A stretch of DNA of 8,724 bases from Oligoflexaceae bacterium (GCA_947474445.1 CANJJY010000182.1:1-8724); one strand, 5' to 3'; counted from the first letter of the stretch, positions 1 through 6,749 are shown. Translations and numbers: made by a program. Notes: generated from the sequence alone by a model not told the origin.

Positions 1-1
1 C

Positions 2-376
2 ACCAAGATCACCTCCATCAAATCCATCGAATTTTCACCGACCAATCTCTGTACGCGCAACGAGTGCTATTTCAATGGCGGCCAACTGCTGACCCTCTCG
101 GATGGCACCAAAATCATCAACGGCATGACGACGGCGGTCACGACGACTGTTAACCCTGCCGACTTCGATAGCTTTGGATTTAATTTCGTCGTCCCTCCGA
201 CGACGCCGGAATTCACGCAAAGAATCATCACGGGAGTTACCCGCAACAACATCTTGGCTAGCTTTCATATGCGCTATATTCGAAATCCTGAAAAAGTTGT
301 GATCATCTTCGACACCAATGCTAACACGGTTCCCGAAGCGACCGATGAAATCGTTCTGACGCCAGCGATCAAATAA
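2..376 (+). CDS. C-terminal part of an unrecognised, probably exported beta-rich protein (5' end outside window)
   Basis: The frame is open from the first bases and ends at TAA, so 124 residues of a longer protein are visible. I do not recognise the family. The visible part is rich in Thr, Ile, Val, Asn and Phe in alternating patterns, as in beta-sheet proteins, and has few charged residues until near the end. Two cysteines (visible residues 17 and 22) lie close together and could form a small disulfide loop. Composition suggests a secreted or surface protein, but the N-terminus that would carry an export signal is missing. A hairpin terminator begins about 20 bases after the stop, which supports this reading over the Arg-rich frame on the opposite strand. 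The next gene, sodC, is convergent, so the two are not functionally tied by an operon. Confidence 0.7.
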   Translation, partial: TKITSIKSIEFSPTNLCTRNECYFNGGQLLTLSDGTKIINGMTTAVTTTVNPADFDSFGFNFVVPPTTPEFTQRIITGVTRNNILASFHMRYIRNPEKVVIIFDTNANTVPEATDEIVLTPAIK

Positions 377-396
377 AAAACCAAGAAAATTCCAAC

Positions 397-432
397 AAAA
401 AAGCCCCAAGAAACATCTTGAGGCTTTTTTTT
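397..432. terminator. Bidirectional intrinsic terminator between convergent genes
   Basis: A nine-base stem, GCCCCAAGA with TCTTGAGGC and one mismatch, closes a short AACA loop. It is preceded by a run of six A and followed by a run of eight T, so a U-tract follows the hairpin on either strand. It lies between the stop of the + strand partial gene (376) and the stop of sodC on the - strand (453), exactly where a shared terminator for convergent genes is expected. Confidence 0.85.
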
Positions 433-452
433 AGTTCCCACGCGGCGAGCTG

Positions 453-1079
453 TTACAGCGAAGCGCGCTTTTCCTTAGCCGCACTGATCACGCCACATGA
501 AATGCGAGCGCCCGAATCACCGGAGGGCTGCGTCTTGAGATCGTCAGCTTTTTCATGCACGACCACAGCCTTACCGACCACAGTAGCCCAATCATTCATG
601 CCCTGAACCTGAGGGATATCAATCGACAGAACGCCTGTTCCATCTTGGTTTACCGTAATATTGCCCAAGTCACCGGCATGCCGGGCGGGAGTTTCCAGTC
701 CTGCGTGGGGTGCCGTGGTAGGATTGAAGTGGCCGCCCGCCGAGGTCGCATCGGGAGCGCTGCAGTCGCCTTTTTCGTGGATGTGGATTCCATGACGGCC
801 AGGAGTGGCGCCTGCCAGCGTCGCGGTTACCTTAAGGCCTTTGTCCGTCGTGGCAAACACGACAGTGCCCGTCGTCTTGCTTCCGCTTTTACCTTCAAGC
901 ACAGCTTCCGCGAAGGTTTTACCGCTTTTCAGATCAGCTTGCACCTTTTGCTCGGTTTTTTGCGCAGCGTCTTTCACCGGCGTTTTCACCGCTTTGTCGG
1001 CAGCCCAAACGTGGCCAGCCATCAGACCCAGACTCACGATCCAAACTTTTGCATGACTTTGGCTCATACTCTTCCTCAT
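453..1079 (-). CDS. sodC: Exported copper/zinc superoxide dismutase
   Basis: Converts superoxide to oxygen and hydrogen peroxide, probably in the periplasm. All catalytic residues are readable: copper ligands H99, H101 and H175, bridging H117, zinc ligands H125, H134 and D137, the disulfide pair C106/C195, and the active-site arginine R192 three residues before C195. The zinc-loop spacing (8, 9 and 3) equals that of the classical enzyme. A signal peptide covers about residues 1-26, with a likely cut after VWA. Between it and the SOD fold lies a Lys/Ala-rich, probably helical segment (about 27-62) not needed for catalysis. The ATG at 1079 has AGGAG seven bases upstream; the ATG at codon 5 also has a purine-rich stretch before it, so a start four residues later is possible. 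It is separated from the upstream dehydrogenase by 121 bases that hold a promoter candidate, so it is probably transcribed on its own. Confidence 0.95.
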   Translation of the reverse strand: MRKSMSQSHAKVWIVSLGLMAGHVWAADKAVKTPVKDAAQKTEQKVQADLKSGKTFAEAVLEGKSGSKTTGTVVFATTDKGLKVTATLAGATPGRHGIHIHEKGDCSAPDATSAGGHFNPTTAPHAGLETPARHAGDLGNITVNQDGTGVLSIDIPQVQGMNDWATVVGKAVVVHEKADDLKTQPSGDSGARISCGVISAAKEKRASL

Positions 1080-1130
1080 AGCCGAACTCCTAATTTCCTG
1101 ACGTTTGTTGACGCGCGAGTAAAACCTCTG

Positions 1131-1161
1131 ATCTTACCCGCACCTTGCATACCGCTGTCAA
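1131..1161 (-). promoter_or_regulatory. Candidate sigma70-type promoter of sodC
   Basis: Reading the - strand, a perfect TTGACA (1156-1161) is followed after 19 bases by TAAGAT (1131-1136), which matches the -10 consensus at four of six positions. The spacing is longer than the ideal 17, so this is a tentative call. It lies about 50 bases upstream of the sodC start in the gap after the dehydrogenase gene. Confidence 0.4.
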
Positions 1162-1200
1162 TTTATAGCGCAATGAACCGTTCTGCGGAATGGATAATTG

Positions 1201-1995
1201 CTAAGAGGGTACGCTCGCCGGCCTTTTGCCTGGCCGCTTCCCTGGGCTGAGGCCGCGTAGAACCTGTTTCTGCAGGGAACGCGGCAACCAACCTAACACC
1301 TTTAAAGCGGCCAAAAGCGGCTTCGGAAAGGCAATATCCTCTTTGCCCGCTTCGAGACCCTGCACAATGATGCGAACAGCCTTGTCGAGGTCCATGATCA
1401 TCGGCATGCTGAAAGGATTTTTCTCGGTCATGGGGGTGCGAATAAAGCCAGGACAGACGGTGGTGACCTTGATGCCGTAGGGAATGAGTTCCAAACGCAA
1501 ACCATCGAGGTGGGCGCGCGCCGCGGTTTTACTCGCGCAATAGGCATACGTACGGGGAATGGACATATAAGAGGCCAGACTAGAAATACCGACGATGTGC
1601 CCCCGTTTGCGTGCTATCAAGTCTGGCAGAGCCGCTGCGATCGTCTGCATCAGCCCGATGACGTTCACTTCATAGACCTGTCGCGCACGCGCGACGTCAT
1701 AGGCTTTGACCGGACTATTGATCGACACACCGGCATTGGCGATGAGCAGATCGATCGGACCGAGATCGCGCTGGGCATCCTCGACGGCTTTTTTAATTTC
1801 ATCCCAATTGACGACATCAGCCTGGTAAACCTTGATCACGCGCCCTGGAGCGGCCAGTTCCGCCGCCAGTTCTTCGAGGAGTTGACGCCGACGCGCCACC
1901 AGCGCGAGCTGATAGCCTTTGGCAGCTAGCTGCCGCGCAAGTTCGGAACCGATGCCGGTCGAAGCCCCCGTAATGAAGGCTGTGCGTTGAGTCAC
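1201..1995 (-). CDS. Classical short-chain dehydrogenase/reductase (SDR), probably NADP(H)-dependent
   Basis: A 264-residue oxidoreductase of the classical SDR family; the substrate cannot be told from sequence. The Rossmann nucleotide motif TGASTGIG is at residues 9-16, the adenine-contacting D60 is in QAD, the NAG motif is at 87-89, and the catalytic tetrad is N111, S139, Y152 and K156 with exact family spacing. CPGFIRTPM (181-189) is the usual loop after the sixth strand. Three arginines (35-37) after the second strand favour NADP(H) over NAD(H). The tail after about residue 225 is hydrophobic then basic, ending in a repeated PGKR, and may sit on the membrane surface. The start is GTG, with AAGGAG seven bases upstream; an ATG two bases before the GTG triplet is out of frame. 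It is divergent from the downstream-coordinate lipoprotein gene and lies upstream of sodC on the same strand, but a functional link to SodC is only possible, not shown. Confidence 0.92.
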   Translation of the reverse strand: MTQRTAFITGASTGIGSELARQLAAKGYQLALVARRRQLLEELAAELAAPGRVIKVYQADVVNWDEIKKAVEDAQRDLGPIDLLIANAGVSINSPVKAYDVARARQVYEVNVIGLMQTIAAALPDLIARKRGHIVGISSLASYMSIPRTYAYCASKTAARAHLDGLRLELIPYGIKVTTVCPGFIRTPMTEKNPFSMPMIMDLDKAVRIIVQGLEAGKEDIAFPKPLLAALKVLGWLPRSLQKQVLRGLSPGKRPGKRPASVPS

Positions 1996-2002
1996 TGAAC
2001 AT

Positions 2003-2008
2003 CTCCTT
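2003..2008 (-). promoter_or_regulatory. Ribosome binding site fixing the GTG start of the SDR gene
   Basis: On the - strand AAGGAG is followed by a seven-base spacer and then GTG (1993-1995). The spacer includes an out-of-frame ATG that directly overlaps the SD, too close to be used. The N-terminus from GTG gives the family-typical short lead before the TGASTGIG motif. Confidence 0.75.
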
Positions 2009-2096
2009 CTGTAGAATCCTGCCGATCCCCTACCTTAATGAATCAGCCGCGGGAAACAAAGTTTTTTTGCTCTGAACAACTCGGTGGGTCTCGCCT

Positions 2097-2124
2097 TTGC
2101 TTGTCGGGCAAAGCGAGCTACAAT
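2097..2124 (+). promoter_or_regulatory. Candidate sigma70-type promoter of the small lipoprotein gene
   Basis: TTGCTT (2097-2102) and TACAAT (2119-2124) are separated by 16 bases. The -10 box matches consensus at five of six positions. Transcription would begin near 2131, leaving a leader of about 26 bases before the ATG at 2157. The position also argues against upstream start codons in the same frame. Confidence 0.5.
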
Positions 2125-2156
2125 ACCGCGAAGCCACCTCCTGCTGGGAGCTTTTT

Positions 2157-2612
2157 ATGATGCGCATCATGCCCTTCCTAACTTTGGCCTCACTGGCTCT
2201 CAATGCCTGTGCCCACGCCTATCGCGAACGAATCGACCGCGAACTCGGCGGATGGATGAAGCAATCTCCCGATCGTCTAGTCGAATCCTGGGGAGCCCCA
2301 CGCAGCACCTACACCATGGACAACGGACGCAAGGTATTGACCTATGAGGATTCCACCTTCGTCAGCCGGACGATGGGCCCCCTCTATTATTATCCACGTC
2401 CTGATGTTTACAGCTATTCTGACAGTTGTAAGATCAATTTTTATACCGATGCGAGTCAAAAACTCCTCGATAGCTACAGCTATACAGGGAGCCCCGGCGT
2501 TTGCATCGACATGATTCAATCTGGCAAGTCGGCTATTCATGCTCCAGGCGAGACCAAGCCCAAGGAAGAAGGCCCCGGACCGGCATCGGCCGAACCGGTG
2601 CCAGCTTCGTAA
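2157..2612 (+). CDS. Small predicted lipoprotein with a WGxP motif
   Basis: A 151-residue protein with a short hydrophobic signal peptide ending in L-N-A-C (C18), a plausible lipobox, so the mature protein is probably lipid-anchored in the periplasm. The start ATG is chosen because GGGAG lies six bases upstream and the signal peptide follows at once; a second ATG is adjacent. The region around W45-G46-x-P48, followed by D55-x-G57 and Y63, resembles the repeating pattern of small proteobacterial envelope lipoproteins of the SmpA/OmlA (BamE-like) fold, in which a substrate-independent scaffold role is usual. That link is by motif only. C91 and C116 could form a disulfide. The last 20 or so residues are Pro/Glu-rich and probably unstructured. 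It has its own promoter candidate and ends just before a leader ORF and terminator. Confidence 0.82.
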   Translation: MMRIMPFLTLASLALNACAHAYRERIDRELGGWMKQSPDRLVESWGAPRSTYTMDNGRKVLTYEDSTFVSRTMGPLYYYPRPDVYSYSDSCKINFYTDASQKLLDSYSYTGSPGVCIDMIQSGKSAIHAPGETKPKEEGPGPASAEPVPAS

Positions 2613-2629
2613 TCCGTGCAGGAGAGCAC

Positions 2630-2698
2630 ATGAGTCGTGCCGCAGGAGTCTGCGGCATTTTTCTTGGGGAAAGGCCCTTATGGATTTTCGCTACCTGA
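2630..2698 (+). CDS. Putative 22-residue leader ORF overlapping the LysR gene start
   Basis: ATG at 2630 has AGGAGA ending five or so bases upstream, the best ribosome binding site in this stretch. The frame reads 22 codons (beginning MSRAAGVCG, ending WIFAT) and stops with TGA at 2698, 19 bases inside the LysR gene in another frame. A terminator hairpin occupies codons 3 to 10. A ribosome translating this frame would cover the hairpin, and its termination inside the next gene could allow re-initiation. This is consistent with a leader peptide controlling the regulator by attenuation or translational coupling, but the peptide has no run of a single amino acid that would name a signal. It may be a chance frame. 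Confidence 0.4.
   Translation: MSRAAGVCGIFLGERPLWIFAT
2637..2664 (+). terminator. Intrinsic terminator between the lipoprotein and LysR genes
   Basis: A perfect eight-base stem TGCCGCAG / CTGCGGCA closes a GAGT tetraloop and is followed directly by TTTTT. This is a strong intrinsic terminator for the lipoprotein transcript. The U-tract ends only about four bases before the GGGGAAAGG ribosome binding site of the LysR gene, leaving no room for a separate promoter after it, so LysR transcripts either read through it or start upstream of it and carry it in their leader. Confidence 0.85.
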
Positions 2699-3480
2699 AA
2701 GCCTTCATGGCAGCTGTAGAACAGGGCAGTTTCTCGAAAGCGGCTGAGGAATTGAACATTGCGCAATCGGCCGTCAGCCGCCAGGTCAAACTCCTCGAAG
2801 AGTCGATCGACGATGAACTCCTGATTCGATCCTCCAAACATCTGGCCCTGACTCCCAAAGGCCAGCGGCTCTACGATGCGCTCAAACATTTTCAAAGCGA
2901 GACCACGACGCTCCTCAGCGATGGCGAACGCAGCCTGATCCGCGTCGGCATTCCCCACGGCCTGCTGGAGACCTGGTTTCAAACCCTGCTCGGCCGCTAC
3001 TACCAAACCCACGACCACAACATCACCATCACTGTCGGCAGCATGCAAGATCTCCGGGAAGGGCTTGAAGCAGGACGCTTTGAACTGGTCTTTACGCCTT
3101 TTGAAATCGACAGCGAACTACTCGTCTCGCGAGCTGTTCTCAAAGAATCCTTTGCCATCGTCTCACAAAGCGCGATCGATCCGCAGCGTTTGTCCGACTA
3201 TCGCTGGATCGTCTACGGGCCGGAAGATCTCCTGCTGCAGACGCACAAAAAAATTCCGCGCCGCATCCTGCAGGTGAATTCGATTACGGCGATGTTGAAG
3301 CTGGTCAAGCTGGGAGTTGGCATTGCGGTCTTGCCGGATCATATGGTGACGAGCGAAAAGGATCTGTGCTTTTATCGGGACGGTCAGTTTCCGGGTCAGA
3401 CTATCTTCGCTTCCCACCTGCGCTATAGAAAGATGCCAGAAGCCCTGGAGGGTCTCCTCCAACTCTTACCGGGGGAATGA
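2680..3480 (+). CDS. LysR-type transcriptional regulator, short form
   Basis: A 266-residue DNA-binding regulator. The N-terminal winged helix-turn-helix is typical of LysR proteins: MDFRYLKAF at the start, recognition region about residues 18-37 (FSKAAEELNIAQSAVSRQVK), then LLE and LTPKG at 57-61. The effector-binding domain runs from about residue 86 (IRVGIP) to the end and keeps the GVGIAVLPD motif (212-220). The protein is about 30 residues shorter than the usual 295-305, mainly through a shorter linker and C-terminal part, but it looks intact. The start at 2680 has GGGGAAAGG five bases upstream; the frame is open further upstream but that part does not look like LysR. No gene is divergent from it, so the usual neighbour-as-target rule gives no target. 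Its start overlaps a leader ORF that contains a terminator hairpin. Confidence 0.93.
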   Translation: MDFRYLKAFMAAVEQGSFSKAAEELNIAQSAVSRQVKLLEESIDDELLIRSSKHLALTPKGQRLYDALKHFQSETTTLLSDGERSLIRVGIPHGLLETWFQTLLGRYYQTHDHNITITVGSMQDLREGLEAGRFELVFTPFEIDSELLVSRAVLKESFAIVSQSAIDPQRLSDYRWIVYGPEDLLLQTHKKIPRRILQVNSITAMLKLVKLGVGIAVLPDHMVTSEKDLCFYRDGQFPGQTIFASHLRYRKMPEALEGLLQLLPGE

Positions 3481-3496
3481 GGTTATCGTCGCGAGG

Positions 3497-3673
3497 CTAC
3501 TTGTTTTTGCGATCCCAGCGTTCGAGAGACTCGACCACCGGCGTCCGCCGGCCTTGGACGAGCTGGGCAAGGTCTTCTTCGGTCTCGAGAGGGGCTGGCG
3601 CCCTGAGCCATAGGTAGAGGATACCGGCGCCTCCGAGGGCCAAAGTCAGCGTAATCAGTAGAGCTAATACCAT
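3497..3673 (-). CDS. Small single-pass membrane protein of unknown function
   Basis: A 58-residue protein with one membrane helix (about residues 2-23, Leu/Ala/Gly-rich, ending in YLWLR) followed by a charged tail of about 35 residues containing ETEED and ERWDRKNK. By the positive-inside tendency the tail is likely cytoplasmic or simply amphipathic; orientation is uncertain. The ATG at 3673 has AGAGGA five bases upstream; an open frame extends further upstream to 3802 but the extra part lacks this signal and looks non-coding. I do not recognise the family. It is convergent with the LysR gene, 16 bases apart, and about 195 bases downstream of the peptidase lipoprotein operon on the same strand. 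Confidence 0.65.
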   Translation of the reverse strand: MVLALLITLTLALGGAGILYLWLRAPAPLETEEDLAQLVQGRRTPVVESLERWDRKNK

Positions 3674-3836
3674 AGCTTTCCTCTTACCTAGAGACACGTT
3701 TGAGATGCAGACTATTTTACGGGCTATACTAAAAACCTTATCGGTAAGACGAGGGGCAAAACTGAAATAAGGCGGGCGGCAATCCTTGCCGCGCCGGTAC
3801 AAGACCCTGAATGAGCAGACTCAATTCCCAAAGTTA

Positions 3837-3854
3837 GCGGCATCGAGGTGCCGC
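3837..3854 (-). terminator. Weak hairpin after the peptidase lipoprotein gene
   Basis: A six-base perfect stem GCGGCA / TGCCGC closes a six-base loop 14 bases beyond the stop of the lipoprotein gene. On the - strand it is followed by TAACTTTGGG, which is only a poor U-tract. It may slow or end transcription of the methyltransferase-peptidase operon, but it is not a convincing intrinsic terminator. Confidence 0.35.
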
Positions 3855-3868
3855 GCTCGGGTTTCGCT

Positions 3869-5794
3869 TTAGTTGAGTTCCACAGATTTTTCCAGGGCAG
3901 CAGTGCAGTTGTTGTCTGCACACTCCTGCCGGCGCGGGGCGCGCGTCTGATGATGCAATTCGATGACCCGATGCCTGAGGATCTTGTAGGGCCCGCCGTG
4001 GCGCTCGGCCTCTTCAAAGCGGCTCGGCTGGAGCTCTTCCTGCCTAACTCTTAACCTCTGATCGAGATTCCATAGTCTAAAGCAGGGACTGTGATGGGTG
4101 TCACCAAAGCTGCCGATCGGTACAGAAACCTCCTGACCACCTTCTGACCAACGCGGTTCGGCAGCAAACAGCTCCTGACAACGCGTCACCGTGAAGTTAA
4201 AGGGCGAATCCTGTTCGCGGCCCTCGAGTTGAGCGCTATAGAGCTGCCAATGTTCGAGCGCATTCTCCGGGGAAACTCCCAGACGGGGCATCCACTGCAG
4301 GGCAAAGTTATCCGCCTCTTCCTCAGTCGTATAATAACCCAATCGTTCATCGAGAGCCTTTTGCAGCAGCTTATCGCTTGCGGCATCGCGCTGAAAATAG
4401 AACTGACTCATGCTCTGGGCAAGATCGAGGACGCGCCAATTCTCGGGAATCGGATCAGGGACAGGCGCTAACCAAAAAGTCTTCAGCGCGGTCGCGCGCT
4501 CGACGATACCCGCTTCCGAACGAGGTCCTACGCGAATGCCTCCGAGGCACTGCGTCAGGGATTTTTCCCAAGCGAAGTAACGTGCGAGCGCTTCGCCCTT
4601 GAGCTGCGCTTGAGGAAAACTGCCGAGTAGGTTCTTGGTCGCAGGACTGAGCACGAGGTCAGAGAAGGGGGCGCAATCGTCGTGACAACTGCTGCCCTCG
4701 TCCCCGCAAGCGGGTTTGACGAGGCTATTTAGAACCAGCAGCGAGAGACTGTACAGTTCCGAATGCCAGCTCTGGCCTTTGATCGCCTGGGTCCGATACT
4801 GGGGCAGGCCGAGCAAGGCCAATCCGAGCGGAGCCAGTGCGGGATCGGGCAGTGGACGGGGGAGCAGTCGATTCTCCTCGTTCAGCCGATAGAAATAGTT
4901 ATAGCCCTTCTTGCGGAGGGAACCGTGGCCGAGGTAAAAGTGAGCGAGCTCGTGAAACAAGGTGTTCACCAGCTGACCTTCGGCAGGAAAGAGTTCGAGA
5001 AGGCCTGTCTCTACTGTGATGCGATTGCTGGTCGGTAGCAAAACAATGCCGTCAGCACCGCGCTCGCGAGCCGGGCTAGCGAGCTGACAATCTTCCCCTA
5101 ATTCCAAGGCGTCGCCGCGCGCCGCGTAGGTGCAGCCTTGAATCATCGCGCTTTCTCGCAGAAACCGCACGACTCGTTCGGGCGGCGTTGGCGACTGCAT
5201 GCGATCAAGACACGCCACTTGATCGCGATCGATGATCCCTATCGATCCCTTGCCGCTGAGCTGCAGGAGCTTGATCGAAGTGTTTTGCGCGGGCTCCGTG
5301 GCCGCACCCTTGAATAGGATGGGCACCCGATAGCAGGTCGTCGCGCTTGAGACATAGGCGTTGGGCGAATTCTTGAGCAGCAGTCGCAGCCGCGGCCGCG
5401 GAATCAGCGCCGCTCCAGACTCATCGTAGAAGCGACTTGGATAATTCTGCCGCAAGGTCGCATCGAGCTGATCGGCCCAGAACTGCAAACGTTCCGCGAG
5501 AGGATCATTGGCGGGCAGAAGATCGCTCGCATCGACCCATGGTCCGAGCCCCGCTGCGACTTCCTGATCGCTCGCCTCCACCCATTCGATGGAATTAGGC
5601 GCGGCTTCGCGCGTGGGCGGGAGATCACGAGTGAGAGGGGTCCACGCCTCCGCTTGACGTGAGGGCGCGGGCGCGCGGCCACAGCCGGTAAGACCTGCGA
5701 TAGCCAAACACAAGCCGAGGGACCGAGCCAAGGATATCCTATTTCGCCCTGAGTTCGGAGAAAGATGAGATGAAAAAGGATACCGGTGCCGCAT
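3869..5794 (-). CDS. Large lipoprotein with an M48-like zinc metallopeptidase signature
   Basis: A 641-residue predicted envelope lipoprotein. The signal peptide ends in the lipobox L-T-G-C (C38). The zinc site is H281-E282-L-A-H285, preceded by a hydrophobic helix start (LVNTLF). A second signature, E491-E-E-A-D495 in a helix, matches the ExxAD third-ligand motif of M48 peptidases, and THHSPCFR (566-573) resembles the C-terminal THPP...R motif of that family. Family membership is therefore inferred from three motifs in the right order. Odd features are the roughly 205-residue gap between HELAH and the third ligand, much longer than in HtpX or BepA, with a cysteine-rich piece (C363, C370, C374) inside it, and twelve cysteines after C38, suggesting periplasmic disulfides. 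The start ATG has AAGG six bases upstream, and this site overlaps the stop of the methyltransferase gene 8 bases away, so the two are probably translationally coupled. Substrate unknown. Confidence 0.8.
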   Translation of the reverse strand: MRHRYPFSSHLSPNSGRNRISLARSLGLCLAIAGLTGCGRAPAPSRQAEAWTPLTRDLPPTREAAPNSIEWVEASDQEVAAGLGPWVDASDLLPANDPLAERLQFWADQLDATLRQNYPSRFYDESGAALIPRPRLRLLLKNSPNAYVSSATTCYRVPILFKGAATEPAQNTSIKLLQLSGKGSIGIIDRDQVACLDRMQSPTPPERVVRFLRESAMIQGCTYAARGDALELGEDCQLASPARERGADGIVLLPTSNRITVETGLLELFPAEGQLVNTLFHELAHFYLGHGSLRKKGYNYFYRLNEENRLLPRPLPDPALAPLGLALLGLPQYRTQAIKGQSWHSELYSLSLLVLNSLVKPACGDEGSSCHDDCAPFSDLVLSPATKNLLGSFPQAQLKGEALARYFAWEKSLTQCLGGIRVGPRSEAGIVERATALKTFWLAPVPDPIPENWRVLDLAQSMSQFYFQRDAASDKLLQKALDERLGYYTTEEEADNFALQWMPRLGVSPENALEHWQLYSAQLEGREQDSPFNFTVTRCQELFAAEPRWSEGGQEVSVPIGSFGDTHHSPCFRLWNLDQRLRVRQEELQPSRFEEAERHGGPYKILRHRVIELHHQTRAPRRQECADNNCTAALEKSVELN

Positions 5795-5802
5795 AATCAG
5801 CC

Positions 5803-6525
5803 TTATTTTTTAGAGAGATCGAGGATGGAAATTTTTTGAGCCTCAACTCCCAGGTTAATCATAAAATCTTCGATGCCGTCCTGATGCATCGAACAATTGC
5901 GCTCGATGTGCCGCTGCAAATCAAACGAGTCTTTCAAATTATGCAGGGCTTGGCCAAAGCGATAGCGCTTGGGATCGGCGAGCAAGAGCCGCCCTCTTGG
6001 TTTCAGCAGGTCAGCGGCGTAGGGCGGAAGATGTTTGAGGTGGCTGTCATCGTAGAAGACATCGGTGCCGACCACAGCATCGCAACGACCGCGCCAGGCT
6101 TCGGGCACCGGTTCACGCCAATCGATAAGCTTGAAATGAACGCGGTCGGCGACGCCCCAATCCGCTGCATTGCGATTGACCATCGCTTCGAGTCCCGCCT
6201 CGTAATCGCAGGCGTAGATCGCGGCATCGGGACAAAGAGTCGCGAGAATGCAGGCCATAAATCCGACACCACAGCCGAGCTCGATGATCATGCGGGGCGC
6301 CGCACTTGAGTCATCCGCATCCTTTTGCAAGGTTTGATCATCGAAGAGAAACTGCGCGAGAGTCCGCGCACAGGGCCACAGCAGCACTCCAAAGGGACAG
6401 CGCTCATCCGTCAACTGGCCGCCGACTTCCTCGGCGAAGTCACTGAGAAAGTTATCAAACTGGTCGACCACCCACACCTGTCGTGCTTGGCCTGCCCAGT
6501 CTACTTGAATAGCTTTACTCTGCAT
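5803..6525 (-). CDS. METTL-type (methyltransferase-16-like) SAM-dependent methyltransferase
   Basis: A 240-residue class I methyltransferase. The segment FGVLLWPCARTLAQFL (45-60) is the entry motif of the Methyltransf_16/METTL21-like group (eukaryotic lysine methyltransferases and bacterial relatives). SAM motif I is IELGCGVGF (81-89), the acidic residue after the second strand is D107, and GTDVFYD (153-159) takes the place of the family's D-x-x-Y motif near the active site. LLLADPKR (180-187) matches the later strand. These proteins often methylate lysine in proteins, but the substrate here cannot be read from sequence. The start ATG has AGGAG nine bases upstream. It is the first gene of a two-gene operon with the peptidase lipoprotein. 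No export signal is present, so it acts in the cytoplasm. Confidence 0.88.
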   Translation of the reverse strand: MQSKAIQVDWAGQARQVWVVDQFDNFLSDFAEEVGGQLTDERCPFGVLLWPCARTLAQFLFDDQTLQKDADDSSAAPRMIIELGCGVGFMACILATLCPDAAIYACDYEAGLEAMVNRNAADWGVADRVHFKLIDWREPVPEAWRGRCDAVVGTDVFYDDSHLKHLPPYAADLLKPRGRLLLADPKRYRFGQALHNLKDSFDLQRHIERNCSMHQDGIEDFMINLGVEAQKISILDLSKK

Positions 6526-6621
6526 TCTGACGGACTCCTGGCCTCACCTAAGCCCATCCGTCTGAGAAAAGCAGAGGATCCTTAGAAAAAGGCGTATGAT
6601 GAGAAATCGCTTAGCTCTTAG

Positions 6622-6650
6622 GTTCTAGATCCTGCCCAAAGCTTTGACAA
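6622..6650 (-). promoter_or_regulatory. Candidate promoter of the methyltransferase-peptidase operon
   Basis: On the - strand TTGTCA (6645-6650) and TAGAAC (6622-6627) are 17 bases apart; the -35 box matches consensus at five of six positions and the -10 at four. The leader to the ATG at 6525 would be about 90 bases. It is one of the few consensus-like pairs in the 285-base gap between the divergent genes. Confidence 0.4.
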
Positions 6651-6749
6651 GGCGGGAATGGACGACTGCTCCGAGCTTTCCAGCCACCGGACCCTTGCCT
6701 AAAATAGAGCAAGCATATCGTGGACTCACAAGGGCTTTCTGCGGCTTAT

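Noticed and set aside
35..409. A 124-codon open frame on the - strand opposite the partial first gene.
   Set aside because: Its product is Arg-rich with no family features, it runs through the terminator hairpin, and the + strand frame ends correctly before that terminator.
555..1250. A 231-codon + strand frame opposite sodC.
   Set aside because: SodC on the other strand has every catalytic residue; the + frame has no recognisable motif and a composition rich in Arg, Cys and His typical of an antisense shadow.
2097..2156. Upstream start for the small lipoprotein, adding 20 residues.
   Set aside because: The extension would hide the signal peptide inside the protein, it overlaps the promoter candidate, and GGGAG points to the ATG at 2157.
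2539..2679. Upstream start for the LysR protein.
   Set aside because: LysR proteins begin within a few residues of the first HTH helix; the extension is Arg/Pro-rich, overlaps the lipoprotein gene and crosses the terminator.
3674..3868. Possible extra small gene or longer start for the 58-residue membrane protein.
   Set aside because: The frame to 3802 lacks a ribosome binding site and its extra residues look non-coding; only the weak hairpin at 3837-3854 stands out.
5203..5276. Six GATC sites within about 75 bases, possibly a methylation or SeqA-like cluster.
   Set aside because: They fall inside the peptidase gene in codons for Ile/Asp/Arg, GATC is common throughout the window, and no origin-like features are near.
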